From: Candidatus Obscuribacterales bacterium
Lineage (GTDB): Bacteria; Cyanobacteriota; Vampirovibrionia; Obscuribacterales; Obscuribacteraceae
Assembly: GCA_020054205.1 (NCBI GenBank)
Contig: JAGVLS010000045.1
Span: 1 to 64,000, forward strand
Direction of reading: 5' to 3'
DNA: 64,000 nucleotides
The notes under the pieces were generated by a model that saw nothing but the letters and a program-made list of their open reading frames with translations, was not told the DNA's origin and ran no database searches. A program made the position numbers and the translations under genes. Shown here one piece after another: positions 7,021-16,572 of this stretch; positions within the stretch are counted from its first letter, which is position 1, and every line of letters starts with the position of its first letter.

Positions 7021-8090
7021 AAATTTGTCGCTAATATTTGTCCTAAACGGGCATCTATTTTATTAGCTTGAGCTGTGTTTTTACTAGCATGCAACATATT
7101 GCTATAGTTTTTCAAACCATTAGCTAAATGTGCTTTGCCTATGCCACCTTGCTCAAATATTGCAATTGCTTTTCTATATAACGAATCTGCTTCTGCATAT
7201 CGTTTTTGTTCTGTATATAAAATAGCTAAATTATTCATTGCTGTTCCTAAATAAAGACTATGAGCAAAATTTGGTGCTTTTTCATAAATACTAATAACTC
7301 GTTTGTATAATGGCTCAGCTTTATTATATTGTCTTTGTGCACGATATAATTCAGCCAAATTATTTGTTACGGTAGCTACTTCTGGGTGATTAGGTCCATA
7401 GAATTTTTCATAGCTTGACATAGCCCATTTCAAAGACGGCTCAGCTAATGCATCTTTCCCTAATGCTACATACATAGAGGCAAGATTATTTCTCACGCTG
7501 GCAGTTTCTGGATGATCATTACCCAATTTATTTTCACAAATAGAAAGAGCTTGTTTATATAAGTTTTCTGCTTGTCCATATTCACCTAATTGAAAATATA
7601 ATGGAGCTAAACTATCTTTACTTTGACCAATTTCAATGCTACCAGCTGACAGATTTTCTTCTCTAATTTGCAAAGCTTGCTCTAGTGCCGCTTCTGCTTC
7701 TTGCAATTTGCCTGCAGCTAAATAAGCGTTTCCTATGCCATTAAGTGTTTCTGCTAATTTCAATAAAGTTGGCCGTGCTTCTTGTTCACGTAATTTTAAA
7801 GCTCTTTTATAAGCTTCTTGCGCATCAGCAATTTTTCCTTCACGCTGATAAAGTTTACCCAAAGCATTTAAATCTAAAGCTAATTGAGGATTTTCTTTTC
7901 CTAAACGTTTTTCGTCAGTTTCTAAAGCTGTTTTTAATGATGTTTCAGCTTTACTATAATCACCAATTTTTATTGCTCTATCTGCATCGTCGCGAAGTGA
8001 GCTGGGATTGTTAAAAGCGCTGCATGCATACAAAAGTGGTATCGTTGCTGCTAATCCCAAGAAAACTCGAAACTTATTTAGCTTTTTCAT
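7017..8090 (-). CDS. TPR-repeat lipoprotein
   Basis: A 357-residue protein with a lipoprotein signal (FLGLAATIPLLYAC; Cys at about 23 would be lipidated). It is followed by about seven tetratricopeptide repeats of the kinesin-light-chain type (TPR_12), each with the pattern LNALGKLYQREGKIADAQEA or NNLAELYRAQRQYNKAEPLY. These repeats form an alpha-solenoid for protein binding, here anchored to the envelope. The C-terminal 30 residues are less regular. It is convergent with the gene at 5740 and upstream of nothing on its own strand. A related smaller TPR lipoprotein is at 23635. The partner is unknown. Confidence 0.85.
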   Translation of the reverse strand: MKKLNKFRVFLGLAATIPLLYACSAFNNPSSLRDDADRAIKIGDYSKAETSLKTALETDEKRLGKENPQLALDLNALGKLYQREGKIADAQEAYKRALKLREQEARPTLLKLAETLNGIGNAYLAAGKLQEAEAALEQALQIREENLSAGSIEIGQSKDSLAPLYFQLGEYGQAENLYKQALSICENKLGNDHPETASVRNNLASMYVALGKDALAEPSLKWAMSSYEKFYGPNHPEVATVTNNLAELYRAQRQYNKAEPLYKRVISIYEKAPNFAHSLYLGTAMNNLAILYTEQKRYAEADSLYRKAIAIFEQGGIGKAHLANGLKNYSNMLHASKNTAQANKIDARLGQILATNF

Positions 8091-8139
8091 ATTTATTCCT
8101 TTTTATTTTGCAAGCGTTTATTTTGCACGCGTTTATTTA

Positions 8140-8697
8140 CTAGCGCAAATTTTTAAATAAACCTACACCAAGACCAATAGCAGCACCCACACCAGTTGCT
8201 TGACCAATTCTTCGTCCATGACGGCTACCAGCCCAGCCTAGTCCTAAACCAGCTGTAGCACCTGTGGCAATATCGCGCACAATGGGATGTCGCTTCATAA
8301 TTTTACTAGTGCGAATTACTCCTACCCCAGCACCTGTGCCAGCACCAATTGCCGCTCCTCGCAAAACGCCACGTTTGGTAATTAAGCCAGTTAATGCACC
8401 AGTGCCAGCTCCGACTCCTGCTCCAATTGTGGCTCCTTTTGCCATAGGATGACGTTGCCAGAATGTTCTTTGATCTCTGACATATATTCTTTTTATAACC
8501 GGTTTAGTAATAACAGGACGATTATCATAATAAGCTTGTGCTGGCAATAATCTATAAGTATTAACTGGGTTTGTACTCGGCAAAGCAGTTGTATTAACTG
8601 AACCAGTTAACATTGTTGTTTCCGCTTGCACGGGCAGCAATAACGTAGATAAATATGCAATGGCAAGCAACAAATTTCCGATTTTATACGTACTCAT
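8140..8697 (-). CDS. Glycine-zipper envelope protein
   Basis: A 185-residue protein with a signal peptide (cleavage after PVQA near residue 25). From about residue 85 it has three glycine-zipper segments, such as GATIGAGVGAGTGALTG and GAAIGAGTGAGVGV, of the YMGG/Rick_17kDa type. These pack as membrane-inserted hairpins and are common in outer-membrane and stress proteins. I chose the ATG at 8697 because GGGGACA lies about 10 bases upstream and the signal peptide begins there; the frame extends upstream to 8763 without support. It is divergent from the response-regulator gene at 8897. A similar glycine-rich stretch is in the protein at 21064. Confidence 0.75.
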   Translation of the reverse strand: MSTYKIGNLLLAIAYLSTLLLPVQAETTMLTGSVNTTALPSTNPVNTYRLLPAQAYYDNRPVITKPVIKRIYVRDQRTFWQRHPMAKGATIGAGVGAGTGALTGLITKRGVLRGAAIGAGTGAGVGVIRTSKIMKRHPIVRDIATGATAGLGLGWAGSRHGRRIGQATGVGAAIGLGVGLFKNLR

Positions 8698-8837
8698 AAC
8701 TGATGTCCCCAAAATAATTAGTCTGCAAATAAGGTAGACGCTTATTTTGCCATTTAGTTCCAAAAATCAAGCCAAAATACTAGCCAGCTGTCAGGAGAGC
8801 TTTCATTGCTTTGTAACGTTATTATTTAAAGGACTGA

Positions 8838-8850
8838 GTGATCACAAAAC
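8838..8850. promoter_or_regulatory. GTGATCACAAAAC motif upstream of two-component operon
   Basis: The 13 bases GTGATCACAAAAC lie 47 bases before the response-regulator start and contain the palindrome GTGATCAC. The identical 13 bases occur at 10813-10825 before the SulP gene. A nearby TTACAA follows in both promoters. This could be a binding site for the response regulator; that is inference. Confidence 0.4.
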
Positions 8851-8896
8851 AATTACAAGCCTGTGTTATTCTAATAAATTTATAATAGAAAAGATT

Positions 8897-9577
8897 ATGG
8901 CCAAAATACTAGTAGTAGAAGACGAAAAAGACCTAGCTAAATTAATTGCCGAATGGCTTAATCGAGAACATCATCTGGTAGAAATTGTCACAGATGGCTC
9001 TGCTGCATTACTTGAACTTAAAAACAATACTTATGATGTAATTGTGCTTGACTGGATGTTACCTGAATTATCAGGCATAGAAATTTGCAAACGATATAGA
9101 GCATTAGGAGGCAATGCAGCAATTATTATGCTCACTGCCAAACAAGGACTAGATGAAAAAGAAATTGGCTTTGAATCAGGAGTAGACGATTACCTAACAA
9201 AACCATTTCAATTAAAAGAACTGGCAATGCGTGTCAAGGCACTCTTAAGAAGAACTGTATCTGAACATCATCACACATATAAAATCAATGACATTGAAGT
9301 TGATATTGAAAATCACAGAGTAATAAAAGACAATCAAGAAATTCATCTTTTGCCACAAGAATTTCGCCTATTAGAATTTTTCTTGCGACATCCCCAAAGA
9401 ATATTCAGCTCTGACGAATTAATTAGGAGCGTTTGGGAAACAGAAGCAATTGCGCATCTAGACACTGTCAGAGGACATATAACAAGATTGCGAAAAAAAC
9501 TGGACTCACCAGGAAAAAACTCCATTATTACTACTGTCCATGGAGTAGGCTATAAGCTAGGTATAGATAATGCTTGA
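8897..9577 (+). CDS. OmpR-family response regulator
   Basis: A 226-residue two-domain regulator. The receiver domain has the acidic pair (EDE, residues 8-10), the phosphoacceptor Asp52 in VIVLDWMLPE, the conserved Thr in MLTAK and the Lys in LTKPF. The winged-helix output follows at about residues 128-224 (LLPQEFRLLEFFLRHP, then HLDTVRGHITRLRKKL and TVHGVGYKL). I chose ATG 8897 because the receiver starts there; the frame is open 150 bases further upstream. The gene overlaps the histidine-kinase gene by 8 bases, so the two form one system. Residues 1-52 are very close to the regulator at 22964, which suggests duplication. Confidence 0.95.
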   Translation: MAKILVVEDEKDLAKLIAEWLNREHHLVEIVTDGSAALLELKNNTYDVIVLDWMLPELSGIEICKRYRALGGNAAIIMLTAKQGLDEKEIGFESGVDDYLTKPFQLKELAMRVKALLRRTVSEHHHTYKINDIEVDIENHRVIKDNQEIHLLPQEFRLLEFFLRHPQRIFSSDELIRSVWETEAIAHLDTVRGHITRLRKKLDSPGKNSIITTVHGVGYKLGIDNA

Positions 9578-10790
9578 TAAAATGCGAATAAAGCTAGCTC
9601 TTTATTTTATGTGCCTAGTTTTAGTATTACATTTTATTGGCGCTGCCTTATCAATTACCCTCTTTCATATTAGTTTAGAAAAAAATACTGAGACCTTGCT
9701 TACGGATTTACTAGCAGAAGTCAGACCATCAATACAAATTACCAAAAATCATATTCCTACTTTAATTACCTGGGCGACAAATGCTGATGACAGAGAACTT
9801 AAGCATGGAGCGACCATTCAAGTTTTTGACACCAAGGGAAATATTTTAGAAAATTATGGACCGGAAGGAATTAATAAACTAGCCAATGGCAAATTAAGTC
9901 AAAATAGAATTAGCATTCAATCTCGCCATGAAAAAATAAATCAAGGCAATCATACATTTGGATATTTACAGATTCAAACATCTACAGAACAAAATGATAC
10001 TTCAACACAACATGCTATTTATGCTGCGCTACTAGCTGCTCCTTTTATTGGTGCATTAGTCTCTATTGTCGGATATATGTTTGCCGGCATTGCCATTGAG
10101 CCAGTAAACAAAACAATGCAATTATTACGACGTTTTGTAGCTGATGCTGGTCATGAACTTAATACACCTATTGCCATTATTGAAGCTAGTATTGAAACTC
10201 TACAAGAAGTTTTACGAGAACATAAAATAAGTGAAGACCTCACCGAAGTAATTAGTAAGGCAAGCGCCAGAATGAATGAACTTGCTTCTGATTTAGTTTT
10301 TTTAGCAAGAGTAGAAGATCCTATATCTCATTATCCGATGAGCTCAATCAATATCAAAGAGATTGTTGATGAAGTAGCAACTAATTTTCGGCCTTTAGCT
10401 AAAATCAAAAATATTGAATTGTGTTTAGAACAAATTCCCAATTTGGAAATACAAGGTAATGCTGAATTTTTAAAACGAATGTTATCGAATTTGATAAGCA
10501 ATGCCATGCGTTTTACAGACGCTGATGGCACAGTCAGCATAAATATATTCGTTGATGGAAAGCGCTTACACATCCAAGTCAAAGATACAGGTATTGGTAT
10601 TACTTCAGATAATATAGAAAAAATTTTTGATCGCTTTTATCGAGCAGACAATGCTAGAAACAGAGCCTCAGGTGGAGCTGGATTGGGTTTATCTATAGTA
10701 AAAGCTGTAGTTGAAGCCCATAAAGGAAATATTTCAGTGACAAGCACTATCGCTAAGGGCAGTACTTTTACTGTAGCCATCCCCTTGTAA
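9570..10790 (+). CDS. Sensor histidine kinase
   Basis: A 406-residue membrane kinase. It has a first transmembrane helix at about residues 9-33, a periplasmic sensor loop at about 35-148 with no domain I recognise, and a second helix at about 149-176. The HisKA box DAGHELNTPI follows with phosphoacceptor His195. The ATPase domain carries the N box (NLISNAMRF), G1 (DTGIGI) and G2 (GGAGLGLSIV) motifs. The HAMP linker between helix 2 and HisKA is very short or absent. It overlaps the end of its response-regulator gene (ATG at 9570). Its stimulus may relate to anions, since the next gene is a SulP transporter sharing a promoter motif. Confidence 0.95.
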   Translation: MLDKMRIKLALYFMCLVLVLHFIGAALSITLFHISLEKNTETLLTDLLAEVRPSIQITKNHIPTLITWATNADDRELKHGATIQVFDTKGNILENYGPEGINKLANGKLSQNRISIQSRHEKINQGNHTFGYLQIQTSTEQNDTSTQHAIYAALLAAPFIGALVSIVGYMFAGIAIEPVNKTMQLLRRFVADAGHELNTPIAIIEASIETLQEVLREHKISEDLTEVISKASARMNELASDLVFLARVEDPISHYPMSSINIKEIVDEVATNFRPLAKIKNIELCLEQIPNLEIQGNAEFLKRMLSNLISNAMRFTDADGTVSINIFVDGKRLHIQVKDTGIGITSDNIEKIFDRFYRADNARNRASGGAGLGLSIVKAVVEAHKGNISVTSTIAKGSTFTVAIPL

Positions 10791-10810
10791 ACAGATTTTG
10801 TAAATTCTCA

Positions 10811-10844
10811 CTGTGATCACAAAACCACAACATCCCGATCACAG
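10811..10844. promoter_or_regulatory. Inverted repeat before SulP gene
   Basis: CTGTGATC (10811-10818) and GATCACAG (10837-10844) form a perfect 8-bp inverted repeat with an 18-base spacer. The left arm contains the 13-base motif also found at 8838-8850. GTTACAAC follows at about 10849, comparable with ATTACAAG in the other promoter. This may be the site by which the adjacent two-component system controls the transporter. Confidence 0.45.
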
Positions 10845-10902
10845 AGTGGTTACAACGCCTTGCTAAATTTGAATTAGCGCAAGGGACACGTTGTAACTAT
10901 TT

Positions 10903-12594
10903 ATGCAAAATTCCACCATAGAACAATCTGCACAAGATTTATCACCAACTCACGTACCACAAAATGGACTAGCGGGTTTAAAACATTGGCGACAAGATAT
11001 GATTGCCGGATTGATCGTTGCCTTAGTATCTGTTCCTTTATCTTTAGGTATTGCTCTGGCTTCTGGTGCTCCACCTATTTGTGGACTTACTTCTGAAATA
11101 ATTGCTGGTTTGATATTTCCTCTATTAGGTGGAGCATATGCAACTATTAGTGGTCCAGCGGCAGGACTATCGCCAGTTCTCTACTCAGGTATCTATACTC
11201 TAGGACATGGCAATATGGAAATAGGTTATCGACTTATTACTGCCATTATTCTTTTTGCTGGCTTAACTCAATTAGTATTGGCTTATCTTAAAGCAGCCAA
11301 ATTTAGTTATTTAATACCACGAGCTGCTATTCAAGGGATGTTAACGGCCATAGGCATTGGTTTGTTAGTCAAACAAATTCCTAATCTAATCGGAGAAAAA
11401 TTTCACTGCCACGAGTTAATAAGTACTGTGTTTGAAATTCCTGCCCATATTGCCCACACAAATATTGGTGTTTTTACTACTGCTTTAATTTGCATAGCAT
11501 TATTATTTTTCATTCCTAATAGCAAAATAAATTGGCTTAAAAAAATTCCTGCCCATTTGATTGTAGTAGTTGCTGGAATTTTACTTGGACAAATATTTCA
11601 TTTGCATCACAATTTGCTCATACAAATACCAGCCGATCCTTTTAAGCATGGAATTGTCTTACCAGATTTTCAAGGCTTATTTAGTCACCCTGCTTTAATT
11701 CCAACAATTATATTTTATGTATTCGCCCTCACTTTTGTTGACGGCACCGAATCTCTAGCTACTATTCATGCTGTCGATCAAATAGACCCATATCATCGCA
11801 AATCAAATCCAACCAAGACACTTTCTGCTATGGGTATCTCCAATATTTGTTCTAGCTTAATTGGTGGCTTAACTATAATTCCAGGCATTATCAAAAGCAC
11901 TACAAATATAGTGGCTGGCGGCCGTACAGCTTGGGTAAATTTCTACAATGCTCTTTTTCTCATTTGTTTTTTGCTTATCGCTCATAACATAATTAGCTTA
12001 ATCCCTGTTGCCACTTTAGCCGCTGTACTAGTACACATTGGATTTAAACTAGCAGGACCAAGCAAATGGCAGAGTGTATTCAAGCTTGGCTGGATACAAG
12101 CAGTAATTTTTTCTACTACTGTTATCGTTACTTTATTTAGTGATTTATTAATTGGTATAGCTTGCGGTATTCTGGTAAAAATTGTCATCTTATTAGCTTA
12201 TTCATTTACTAGTGCAAAATCACTTGCTACTCGCAAAGAAAACTTATTGCTAGAGCTTTGGGATAGCTTTATTAGCTTATTTAAAACACCAGTATTAAAA
12301 TTAGAATTCAACGAAAATATCGCTAAAATATATTTCCATGGCTCTTTAACATGTTTCAATAACCTCGCAATAAGATCAGCAATTGAAAAAGCTTGTTCAT
12401 CCTGCAAAAACGTAGAGATTATATTCACTCCAGACACACGATTAGTTGATCATAGTACTCAAAATTATTTAACAAGCATTGCCAAAGAATGTTTCGAAAC
12501 TGGAAATCAAGTTATAGCAGTTAAGGGCATGGACAAGACTTTACCGGTACGATATTATGCATCAAATGCGTCCCAAAAGACATATTGGCTTTAA
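10903..12594 (+). CDS. SulP-family anion transporter
   Basis: A 563-residue permease. The SulP start is visible (QDMIAGLIVALVSVPLSLGIALASG, about residues 32-56), followed by GLTSEIIAGLIFPLLGGAYATISGPAAGLSP and about 10-12 membrane spans through residue 440. A C-terminal soluble region (about 460-563) is in the position of the STAS domain but is divergent. Family members move sulfate, bicarbonate or other anions with Na+ or H+; the substrate cannot be named from sequence. It lies directly behind a two-component system with a shared promoter motif. Its last 38 bases overlap the next gene, which suggests coupled translation. Confidence 0.9.
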   Translation: MQNSTIEQSAQDLSPTHVPQNGLAGLKHWRQDMIAGLIVALVSVPLSLGIALASGAPPICGLTSEIIAGLIFPLLGGAYATISGPAAGLSPVLYSGIYTLGHGNMEIGYRLITAIILFAGLTQLVLAYLKAAKFSYLIPRAAIQGMLTAIGIGLLVKQIPNLIGEKFHCHELISTVFEIPAHIAHTNIGVFTTALICIALLFFIPNSKINWLKKIPAHLIVVVAGILLGQIFHLHHNLLIQIPADPFKHGIVLPDFQGLFSHPALIPTIIFYVFALTFVDGTESLATIHAVDQIDPYHRKSNPTKTLSAMGISNICSSLIGGLTIIPGIIKSTTNIVAGGRTAWVNFYNALFLICFLLIAHNIISLIPVATLAAVLVHIGFKLAGPSKWQSVFKLGWIQAVIFSTTVIVTLFSDLLIGIACGILVKIVILLAYSFTSAKSLATRKENLLLELWDSFISLFKTPVLKLEFNENIAKIYFHGSLTCFNNLAIRSAIEKACSSCKNVEIIFTPDTRLVDHSTQNYLTSIAKECFETGNQVIAVKGMDKTLPVRYYASNASQKTYWL

Positions 12595-13975
12595 GTTATT
12601 TATAAGTCTTCTAATTAGTTGTTCTTTGATATATTCGCATTTATCCTGTGCGCTAGGCAATGAAACAACAACTAGTGACAACACTCAATCCATTGATCGC
12701 TTAATAAAAGAAATTTTGCTCAATGAAATAAAATTAGCACGCTTCAATTTAAATTACCGGCTGGAAGCAGCTAAACAAGGACGTTTCAAAGGTATACGTT
12801 ATTTCTTAATGCAAGAAGCTAATTCTGCCTTAACTATGTCTGGACTTACCGTCACTGTAGCTGAGCGCATGGCACACATCCATGGCGACGAGCATCGACA
12901 TTTGCACCCTGGCGCTCTACGTCATGCTAATGTTTTAGCTGGCGTTGGACAAATACTAGGAGCGTCTGGCTCTATGTTTGAATTTGTCACTAATGGTTAT
13001 CATTCATATATAGCATGGCGCAAAGGATTCTCTCCAGCTAAAGGAATTAAATATGTAGATCATTTAGTAACCGAAATAGATTCTCAGCTTGTTACTATGC
13101 AAAGCTTGGCAGAAAAGGAAAATGAAACGGGAAATAAAACTAGTTTAGTACATTTATCTGAATATAAAATATTAGTAGATATCCGTGATTTACTGGTAAA
13201 TGAGTTTAATAGTTTCCATGTTAGTGCACGCAGATCTCTTTGGACTCAACAGTCTTTTTATATTTTAGACACAGCCAAAAATGTTACTGGCGCCCTCGGC
13301 AATTTATATGGCTATAAAGCTTTAGCCAGACGTCATCGTATATTCAATCAACCAGCTGGTGTACTAGTGACTATATCTGGTGCTTTTATTATTGCCAACC
13401 CAATTTTAAGTCGTTTAATTGGCAAAACTGCGGCCAAACTAGATGGTTATTCATTAAAAAGATCTGGGCTGGGAAAAACCAATACAAGTTTAGCTAAATT
13501 ACAATTAGACAATGACGAATTAAAAGATAATTGCAAAAAGTATAAGGATAGTGAAACTAATATTTTAAGTTCACTCGATAGAGCCGATCTTTATGAATCA
13601 CACGAACAACGATTTACTAAGCAATTAGATATTGCCAACAAAGAGATAAGTCGCGGTAATAGAGTAGCAGTACAAAATATATTATCTGGATTATTTATTG
13701 GTGGAACCAAATTAGCTAATGGAATTATGTTTATCGAAGCTGGCTATAAATATTACAATGACCCAAGAATGACAAATGTTATGCTAGGAGTAGGCGCCAT
13801 ACCATATTTGGCTGGATCATCTTATAGCGTTGCTGATAATTTACGCATACAGGTAATGCGTGAAATAGATACTTATCGACTGAAGAAAAAGCACGAATTA
13901 CCTGGACAGCTAATTCATAGTCAACTTAACGAACTGGATGTCCTGGAAAAATCTGTACAAGCTATGATAAATTAA
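12557..13975 (+). CDS. Exported protein of unknown function
   Basis: A 472-residue protein with a signal peptide (hydrophobic about residues 13-30, cleavage near SCALG). The rest is helical, with several glycine/alanine-rich amphipathic or membrane-compatible segments at about 120-150, 265-290, 370-390 and 405-425. A charged coiled-coil-like segment lies at about 305-365. I recognise no domain. The start is ATG at 12557, or the in-frame ATG at 12566. Either lies inside the SulP gene, so it probably depends on SulP translation. The next gene follows after 30 bases, making a three-gene run of SulP and two secreted proteins. Confidence 0.65.
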   Translation: MHQMRPKRHIGFKLFISLLISCSLIYSHLSCALGNETTTSDNTQSIDRLIKEILLNEIKLARFNLNYRLEAAKQGRFKGIRYFLMQEANSALTMSGLTVTVAERMAHIHGDEHRHLHPGALRHANVLAGVGQILGASGSMFEFVTNGYHSYIAWRKGFSPAKGIKYVDHLVTEIDSQLVTMQSLAEKENETGNKTSLVHLSEYKILVDIRDLLVNEFNSFHVSARRSLWTQQSFYILDTAKNVTGALGNLYGYKALARRHRIFNQPAGVLVTISGAFIIANPILSRLIGKTAAKLDGYSLKRSGLGKTNTSLAKLQLDNDELKDNCKKYKDSETNILSSLDRADLYESHEQRFTKQLDIANKEISRGNRVAVQNILSGLFIGGTKLANGIMFIEAGYKYYNDPRMTNVMLGVGAIPYLAGSSYSVADNLRIQVMREIDTYRLKKKHELPGQLIHSQLNELDVLEKSVQAMIN

Positions 13976-14005
13976 TGGCAATTATCATTTTTAGAGGTGT
14001 TATCC

Positions 14006-14782
14006 GTGAGAACTCAATTGGCTTGGCTCTTAATTAGTTCATTACTTATGTCCCAGACTATTGGTCTAACTGCACCAATCACAAAAAAACCAGTTTCTGA
14101 GAGCAAAAAAGTAAATAATAGTTCTTCCAAAGATATTTTAATCAATAAGATAATTACATCAAGTCAAGCGGCGAGTTTACCAGATCGCATTCTTGACAGA
14201 ACCCTAGAAACTTGCAAACCAGGTAGCAAAAGTGATCTTGGCTTGATGAATTCATTACCATTTACCAAAGACATGCCCGACACCAAACAACAAGAAATGC
14301 AAGCACGCATGGACAAAGGCAAAGAAATTTTTAGAGAACAAGTGCAAAAATACAGAAGCATACTTGAGCTACCAAAATTTTTACCAAGTGTTCTTTCAAG
14401 TTTGCTTAGTAAATATTATTCAGATCAAGATTTACAAACCATATTGAAATTTTGGCAATCACCAACTGGACAAAAAACAGCAGCGTTATTGCCACAAATT
14501 CAAGGTGATTATGTAAAAATGGGTTTTGAGTATTTTGTACCAAAGTTTATAGAAATTTTTAAAGATATTATGCAAAACCCAGAAGTACAAAATCGTCTTA
14601 ATTCTTTTAAAATGCAACGCTTACAGCAGTCTGAAGACACAATACAAACTCCTCACCCCACCAACAGCAATACATTCAAGATAGAGAGTAAGCCCAATAG
14701 CGAAACAGCTCCAGCTGTACCGACGCCAACACCAAAGTCAAATAAGCCAGAAGGTGAGCCAATTAAAGAACTATTGAATTAG
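14006..14782 (+). CDS. Exported protein with DUF2059-like segment
   Basis: A 258-residue protein with a signal peptide (about residues 1-22, cleavage near GLTA). The central part (about 105-190) resembles DUF2059. It has helices containing LPSVLSSLLSKYYSDQDLQTI, then FWQSPTGQKTAALLPQIQ, where the SPTGQK turn is the family's most recognisable feature. The function of that domain is unknown. The tail from about 205 is Pro/Ser/Thr-rich and likely disordered. I chose GTG 14006 because AGAGG at 13993-13997 is 8 bases upstream and the signal peptide begins there. Its stop overlaps that of the convergent hydrolase gene (TTAG). Confidence 0.65.
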   Translation: MRTQLAWLLISSLLMSQTIGLTAPITKKPVSESKKVNNSSSKDILINKIITSSQAASLPDRILDRTLETCKPGSKSDLGLMNSLPFTKDMPDTKQQEMQARMDKGKEIFREQVQKYRSILELPKFLPSVLSSLLSKYYSDQDLQTILKFWQSPTGQKTAALLPQIQGDYVKMGFEYFVPKFIEIFKDIMQNPEVQNRLNSFKMQRLQQSEDTIQTPHPTNSNTFKIESKPNSETAPAVPTPTPKSNKPEGEPIKELLN

Positions 14783-16434
14783 TTTTGGGCATGAAAATTC
14801 ATCCAATTAGCAAGCCCATCAACTAAAAGATTGTTGAATTGTCCTTCTTCAAAAATCAAATGTTCAGCTTTGCCGATAATTAGTAAATTACGATCATCGC
14901 AAGCTAAAGCATTAAATAATTTGATAGTACTCTCTGGTTTTACTAATTTATCTTTGCTGCCTTGCACTACAAGCACTGGTGTATTTTTTATTTTTTCTGC
15001 ATGTTTTAAATTAGCATTCATAAAAACATCAAATTTAATTAGTTCAACAGGAGTCAATTCCAATCTATCTCTTGGATCTTTGCGCCATTTGTCTTTTAGA
15101 GAAGGTTTTTTCGTAGCTTGATTGATAATACCTGTACCTATATCAAATGGTTTATTTGGTCCTTGCAGAAAATGTAGAGCTACTTGCATATTAGTTTTAC
15201 GTCGTTTATAACGTTCACTAGCTGGTACCGATGAAATTAAACCACTTACTATGCCTGGATAGTCTGCCACTGTTTGCAAGGCTAAAGCCCCGCCCATTGA
15301 TTCTCCCAACAAAAACACTTTGCTTTCAGGAGAATTTTCATGAATTGTTTTTATCAAATATTGGAAATCAGCTATAGAAGAGTTGAAGTCTACTGTATCT
15401 TGCCCTTTTAAACGAGACCATGCCCCAAAACCACGAACATCCATAGCTATTACAGTAAAACCTCTCTTTACTAAAGCTTTAGCAAGTTCATTATAAGAAT
15501 GACTATTAAGCCCTAGCCCATGAACACATACAACTATAGTTTTTGCTTCAACTCGCCGATCTCGCCAAACTACAATTGGCAAGTCTGCTTCATGAGCTTC
15601 TGTTATTTCCCAAAAATCATTTGATGAAGCTTGTTTAGCCGCAATGTTTTTAATTTCCCTCTTTTCTATTTGATCATTATCTACATCAAAATTTTTAGGG
15701 GCAGAAAGCTTGCTCCGTGTAATAAGAACAATTGATTTAGTCCATTTACTAAATGCTTCCTCTGCTTTTTTTGTATCATCCAATTTTCTATAAATATCAG
15801 ATAAAGTTAAATATGCCCAACTCTCAGCAATTTCATCAGAAAGATCAGCTTGATCTGGCATAGCATGATATGAACGAATTAGTTGTAGGCAATAAGACTC
15901 TGCTTCTTTATAGTTTTTTTCAGCAATCATACAACCAATAATATTGTCCAATATTTCATTCATAATAAAATTACCAGGCTCTACTAATGGTTGGACTATT
16001 TTTAGTGCTGCCAAATATTGGTCTAATGCTTCTTTCACTTTATTTTTGTGATAAAAACAATTACCTAGTCTATTAATTGCCTTTGCTTTATCAAGAGATT
16101 TATTGTCAAACTTATCAAGAATTTCAATTTGTTTTTGCAAATATTCAATGGCATCAGAATATCTATCTTCTGCATACGACCAACCAGCAAAAGAAGAAAA
16201 GATTTCTGCTTTTATCAATAAATCAGCTGGAGAATCACTTAACAATTTCAATTTATTGTGTAATAACTTTTCAGCCTGATTAGCATTATTATTTTTGATT
16301 AGATTTTCAGCTTCTAAAATAGTCTCTGCAATATTTTTCTCATCAGCCTGAGCAAACACTACATTAGATTGCAGGGTAAATATCAAAGTCAGTGAGATTA
16401 AAAACGAAACAAATGCTAAGCTACGCATAAACAC
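14779..16434 (-). CDS. Secreted TPR-alpha/beta-hydrolase fusion
   Basis: A 551-residue protein with a signal peptide (cleavage after VFA, about residue 29). TPR-like helical repeats follow at about 35-245 and then an alpha/beta-hydrolase of the monoacylglycerol-lipase type. Hydrolase landmarks are the oxyanion segment VVCVHGLGLNSHSY, DVRGFGAWS, the nucleophile elbow GESMGG, the acid in VVQGSKDKLVKPE and the His in GKAEHLIFEE. All three catalytic residues are present, so it should be an active serine esterase or lipase of the cell envelope. The TPR half probably recruits a partner or substrate. The upstream region is shared with the divergent paralogue pair at 16573. Confidence 0.85.
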   Translation of the reverse strand: MFMRSLAFVSFLISLTLIFTLQSNVVFAQADEKNIAETILEAENLIKNNNANQAEKLLHNKLKLLSDSPADLLIKAEIFSSFAGWSYAEDRYSDAIEYLQKQIEILDKFDNKSLDKAKAINRLGNCFYHKNKVKEALDQYLAALKIVQPLVEPGNFIMNEILDNIIGCMIAEKNYKEAESYCLQLIRSYHAMPDQADLSDEIAESWAYLTLSDIYRKLDDTKKAEEAFSKWTKSIVLITRSKLSAPKNFDVDNDQIEKREIKNIAAKQASSNDFWEITEAHEADLPIVVWRDRRVEAKTIVVCVHGLGLNSHSYNELAKALVKRGFTVIAMDVRGFGAWSRLKGQDTVDFNSSIADFQYLIKTIHENSPESKVFLLGESMGGALALQTVADYPGIVSGLISSVPASERYKRRKTNMQVALHFLQGPNKPFDIGTGIINQATKKPSLKDKWRKDPRDRLELTPVELIKFDVFMNANLKHAEKIKNTPVLVVQGSKDKLVKPESTIKLFNALACDDRNLLIIGKAEHLIFEEGQFNNLLVDGLANWMNFHAQN

Positions 16435-16572
16435 CTTAATTAATCTATTGTCGCCATACCAGCAAATAGTCTAGCAGATTAAAGAAGGTATTTTTGCTCA
16501 AAGACTGCACAAATATGTAGTGCCTTTTCAATTGGGTACATTAAACTGACAGAACCTACTGGAAAAATTACA

